A program made the position numbers and the translations under genes. This document shows, one piece after another, positions 62,213 to 64,000 of a stretch of 64,000 nt of DNA (positions are counted from its first letter, which is position 1; each line of letters begins with the position of its first letter). Under the pieces are notes generated by a model. It did no database searches. It saw only the letters and a list, made by a program, of their open reading frames with translations, and had not been told where the DNA came from. The DNA is from JAWPMT01 sp965242775 (lineage in GTDB: Bacteria > Bacteroidota > Bacteroidia > Cytophagales > Cyclobacteriaceae). Where the stretch lies: the NCBI GenBank assembly GCA_965242775.1, contig CBDETI010000009.1, positions 209,210 to 273,209 on the forward strand, read 5' to 3'.

Positions 62213-63067
62213 ATGGAGTTACTTCAAGCACAGCACGTATTTGAAATCCATGTTGAAGAATTTGAGGAATGGAAGCAGCGGCCGCACAAGCACAATTTCT
62301 TTGAAATAGTCTATGTAGATCAGGGCAAGGGCTTCCAATGCATCAATGATCATCAGTTTGCTTATGGCGCGGGAGACGTGTTTTTATTGCCACCCCTGGA
62401 TTGTCATTCCTTTGAGATTGGGGAGCCCTCGCGGTTTTACTTTATCCGTTTCACTGACCACTACTTCCTGAAAGATCAAAACCTGGCTGATTACAAAATA
62501 TGGTTCGACCGGATGGCATATATCCTTGCTAATTACAATAAAGTTCCTGGCGATATTATTAGTACCGAACGGGACCGATTATTCATTCGGCAAACCATCA
62601 AATCCATTCATCGGGAATACCTTACTGGCGATGCCTATTCGGATTCCATCATCACCGGGTCGATGGCCGCCATCCTCAATGTCATGGCCAGGTCGATAGA
62701 GAGACAATATATGGATCAGGCCAATGTCCTGGACGGTCGCCTGGGGGAGATCCTTCGTTATGTAAATACCAATCTGGTCCATTCCGAACGACTGAGAATC
62801 TCAGCATTAGCGGAGGAGTTTGGAATATCTGCGACTTATTTTTCTGAATACTTCAAAAAGCACATGGGCAGCAGCCTGGCAGAATACATCACCAAGGCAA
62901 AACTGCGACTGGTGGAAACCAAGGTATTGCATACCGACCTTACATTAAAGGAAATTGCTCATCAATTGAATTTTACAGACAGTAGTCACTTGGCCAGGGC
63001 TTTTAAAAACACCTATGGCATGACAATTGGTGAGTTCAAAAAAAGCGACCGGAAGTGTTGCGCGTAG
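62213..63067 (+). CDS. AraC-family transcriptional regulator with cupin sensor
   Basis: A 284-residue regulator. The N-terminal cupin region includes RPHKHNFFEIVYVDQGKGFQ and YGAGDVFLLPPLDCHSFE (residues about 23-70). The C-terminal AraC domain (about 185-284) has HTHs in LRISALAEEFGISATYFSEY and LKEIAHQLNFTDSSHLARAF, followed by TYGMTIGEF. A TAATTTTG -7-like box is at 62148-62155. It is divergent from the DUF1330, LLM and SDR genes, which are its likely targets; the ligand is unknown. Confidence 0.93.
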   Translation: MELLQAQHVFEIHVEEFEEWKQRPHKHNFFEIVYVDQGKGFQCINDHQFAYGAGDVFLLPPLDCHSFEIGEPSRFYFIRFTDHYFLKDQNLADYKIWFDRMAYILANYNKVPGDIISTERDRLFIRQTIKSIHREYLTGDAYSDSIITGSMAAILNVMARSIERQYMDQANVLDGRLGEILRYVNTNLVHSERLRISALAEEFGISATYFSEYFKKHMGSSLAEYITKAKLRLVETKVLHTDLTLKEIAHQLNFTDSSHLARAFKNTYGMTIGEFKKSDRKCCA

Positions 63068-63220
63068 CGAAGTTACCATTACTCTCGGATGATTCCTGTT
63101 GACCAAATGGCGCAATTGCGATAGTTATAAAGTGCTTTTTGAAGCATTATAGGGGTATTTGGCGTAATCGTATAAACATTGGCACCCTCATCTTAACAAT
63201 CAACTAGTCGAACTAAAAAC

Positions 63221-63250
63221 ATTTGTCAGATACAATCATGTACGACAAAT
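63221..63250 (+). promoter_or_regulatory. Hairpin covering the start codon of the T9SS gene
   Basis: ATTTGTC (63221-63227) is complementary to GACAAAT (63244-63250). Inside, TACA pairs with TGTA around ATCA. The 3' arm includes the first two bases of the ATG at 63249, so the folded RNA could hide the start. It may instead be a protein-binding palindrome. Confidence 0.45.
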
Positions 63251-63752
63251 GACACGTTTCGCAAGACCAAAATTCCTAGTTGCCTGTCTCGCCGTTTGCA
63301 TGGCGATAATGGGCTATTCCCAGTCCATTGAACATCAAGGTGTAGTTTCGGCCGGAGGTGCAATAACCAGTGAAAGGTATGCGCTCACCTTAAGTATCGG
63401 TGGGTTGATATTGGAAAATATCGCCAACAATAACCACACGCTGAAGCATGGCTATTTGGGTCCCTCATTGACCGTCAATGTTCTTGCAGCTCCTAAGCTA
63501 CCCACGTTTCAGATAGACATTTACCCAAACCCTTTTGCGCAGCGGTTTCGGGTGAGAGGTACCGGTGATGCCAGGGTCCGGTTGAAGATTACGAATTCGA
63601 TGGGTCAGGAAATCCATCGGGCCAGCAACCTGGAATTAAGCGACGGATACGAGATGGACCTTTCTCAGTGGGCCGAAGGAATCTATTTGCTTCATGTCGC
63701 GAGAGATTCAGACGTCCGCCCGCACATATTCAAACTAGTAAAGACCAATTAA
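63249..63752 (+). CDS. Small T9SS type A secreted protein
   Basis: A 167-residue exported protein. The signal peptide is MTRFARPKFLVACLAVCMAI, with cleavage near GYSQS. A short mature region contains SIEHQGVVSAGGAITSERYA and LKHGYLGPSLTVNVL. A type A T9SS sorting domain (IDIYPNPFAQRFRV, DLSQWAEGIYLLHV, FKLVKTN) fills about residues 90-167. Proteins of this form often accompany large tail-fibre-like surface proteins, and the partial gene at 63875 is such a candidate. A hairpin overlaps the start codon. Confidence 0.88.
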   Translation: MTRFARPKFLVACLAVCMAIMGYSQSIEHQGVVSAGGAITSERYALTLSIGGLILENIANNNHTLKHGYLGPSLTVNVLAAPKLPTFQIDIYPNPFAQRFRVRGTGDARVRLKITNSMGQEIHRASNLELSDGYEMDLSQWAEGIYLLHVARDSDVRPHIFKLVKTN

Positions 63753-63874
63753 TAATCCATTTTGACAGAGACCATGAGGTTGCCATAAACATGCTAGCGA
63801 CAGACTACAGTCCTGGCAAATGTTTAACGCGAATTCTTCCGGTCCGCCGCAGCGGCGATTAAAACGCAAAACAC

Positions 63875-64000
63875 ATGAAAACGCAAAAAACACTTACCAG
63901 CCTCCTTTTTTGGATTGTATCCATGGGGGCGGCCTTCTCACAAACTCCTGGTGGCTTCAGTTATCAGGCGATTGTCCGGGATGCCAACAACAGTCCGATC
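63875..64000 (+). CDS. N-terminus of a secreted surface protein, truncated by window end
   Basis: Forty-two codons from an ATG at 63875 run to the window edge. A signal peptide (MKTQKTLTSLLFWIVSMGAA, cleavage after FSQ) is followed by GGFSYQAIVRDANNSPI. The FxYQAxxRD opening is characteristic of Bacteroidota secreted proteins that continue into collagen-like, tail-fibre or chaperone-of-endosialidase repeats. The rest lies outside the window. It is 122 bp after the T9SS type A gene on the same strand and may be co-expressed. Confidence 0.75.
   Translation, partial: MKTQKTLTSLLFWIVSMGAAFSQTPGGFSYQAIVRDANNSPI

Noticed and set aside
1..64000. CRISPR array, prophage, insertion sequence or tRNA genes
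   Set aside because: No regularly spaced repeats, transposase, integrase or structural phage genes, and no cloverleaf with CCA end could be found by reading.

Overview
The window comes from the chromosome of a Bacteroidota bacterium, most likely a Cytophagales-type gliding or marine lineage. The evidence is a type IX secretion (T9SS) cargo protein with a gliding-motility C-terminal domain facing a PorP/SprF homologue, other T9SS type A cargo, a beta-propeller histidine kinase of the Bacteroidota type, PadR plus FtsX-like permease cassettes, NsrR/Rrf2, TAnnTTTG-like -7 promoter boxes and weak Shine-Dalgarno sequences. Coding density is high. I see no rRNA, tRNA, CRISPR array, insertion sequence or phage gene.

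Layout. 1-6260: the N-terminus of a secreted hydrolase, an amidohydrolase, phosphoglycerate kinase, the two-domain Sua5-type tRNA threonylcarbamoyladenylate synthase, a CAT-fold acyltransferase and small hypothetical genes, one with its signal peptide out of frame. 6263-12262: a 1576-residue T9SS type B protein divergent from a PorP/SprF outer-membrane protein. 12284-18585: housekeeping genes (Ste24-type protease, GpsA, a PlsB-like acyltransferase, PhzF-like isomerase, polyprenyl diphosphate synthase, rhodanese). 18702-27846: a decayed AraC fragment, an ArsR regulator and a tight four-gene operon (flavoprotein, cystathionine-gamma-synthase-like enzyme, DinB, nitrobindin-like barrel). A 16-bp ATCGT-N6-ACGAT palindrome in its promoter recurs in front of a PAP2 phosphatase and between an EamA transporter and a beta-propeller lipoprotein. 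An FtsX-type permease lies inside this block. 27864-30928: a PadR regulator with three operator-like repeats at exact 33-bp spacing, overlapping its permease gene.

31003-41287 is dominated by a complete clade II (Sec-exported) nitrous oxide reductase cluster on the minus strand: Rrf2/NsrR-like sensor, cytochrome c, fasciclin lipoprotein, NosZ, a membrane protein, NosL, NosD, NosF, NosY. Beside it lie a Crp/Fnr regulator, a CRP-type box and a YHS protein. Together these would let the cell respire N2O under NO- or redox-responsive control. 41532-45189 encodes a propeller histidine kinase and its stand-alone receiver. 45342-54716 holds a giant secreted T9SS protein with a helical mid-region and BACON-like repeats, divergent from an unrecognised 923-residue soluble protein, which is followed by a membrane-anchored AraC regulator and a terminator. 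54897-56635 is a fatty acid hydroxylase translationally coupled to an ABC membrane domain with no ATPase. 56711-59694 is a second PadR/permease cassette. 59821-63067 has an SDR, a luciferase-like oxidoreductase and a DUF1330 protein opposite an AraC regulator. 63249-64000 starts another secreted-protein locus.

Most worth following up: the unrecognised 923-residue protein with its 20-bp palindrome, the 1769-residue secreted protein, the shared-operator regulon around the flavoprotein operon, and the phased PadR operators. No single undescribed system is proven by sequence alone.
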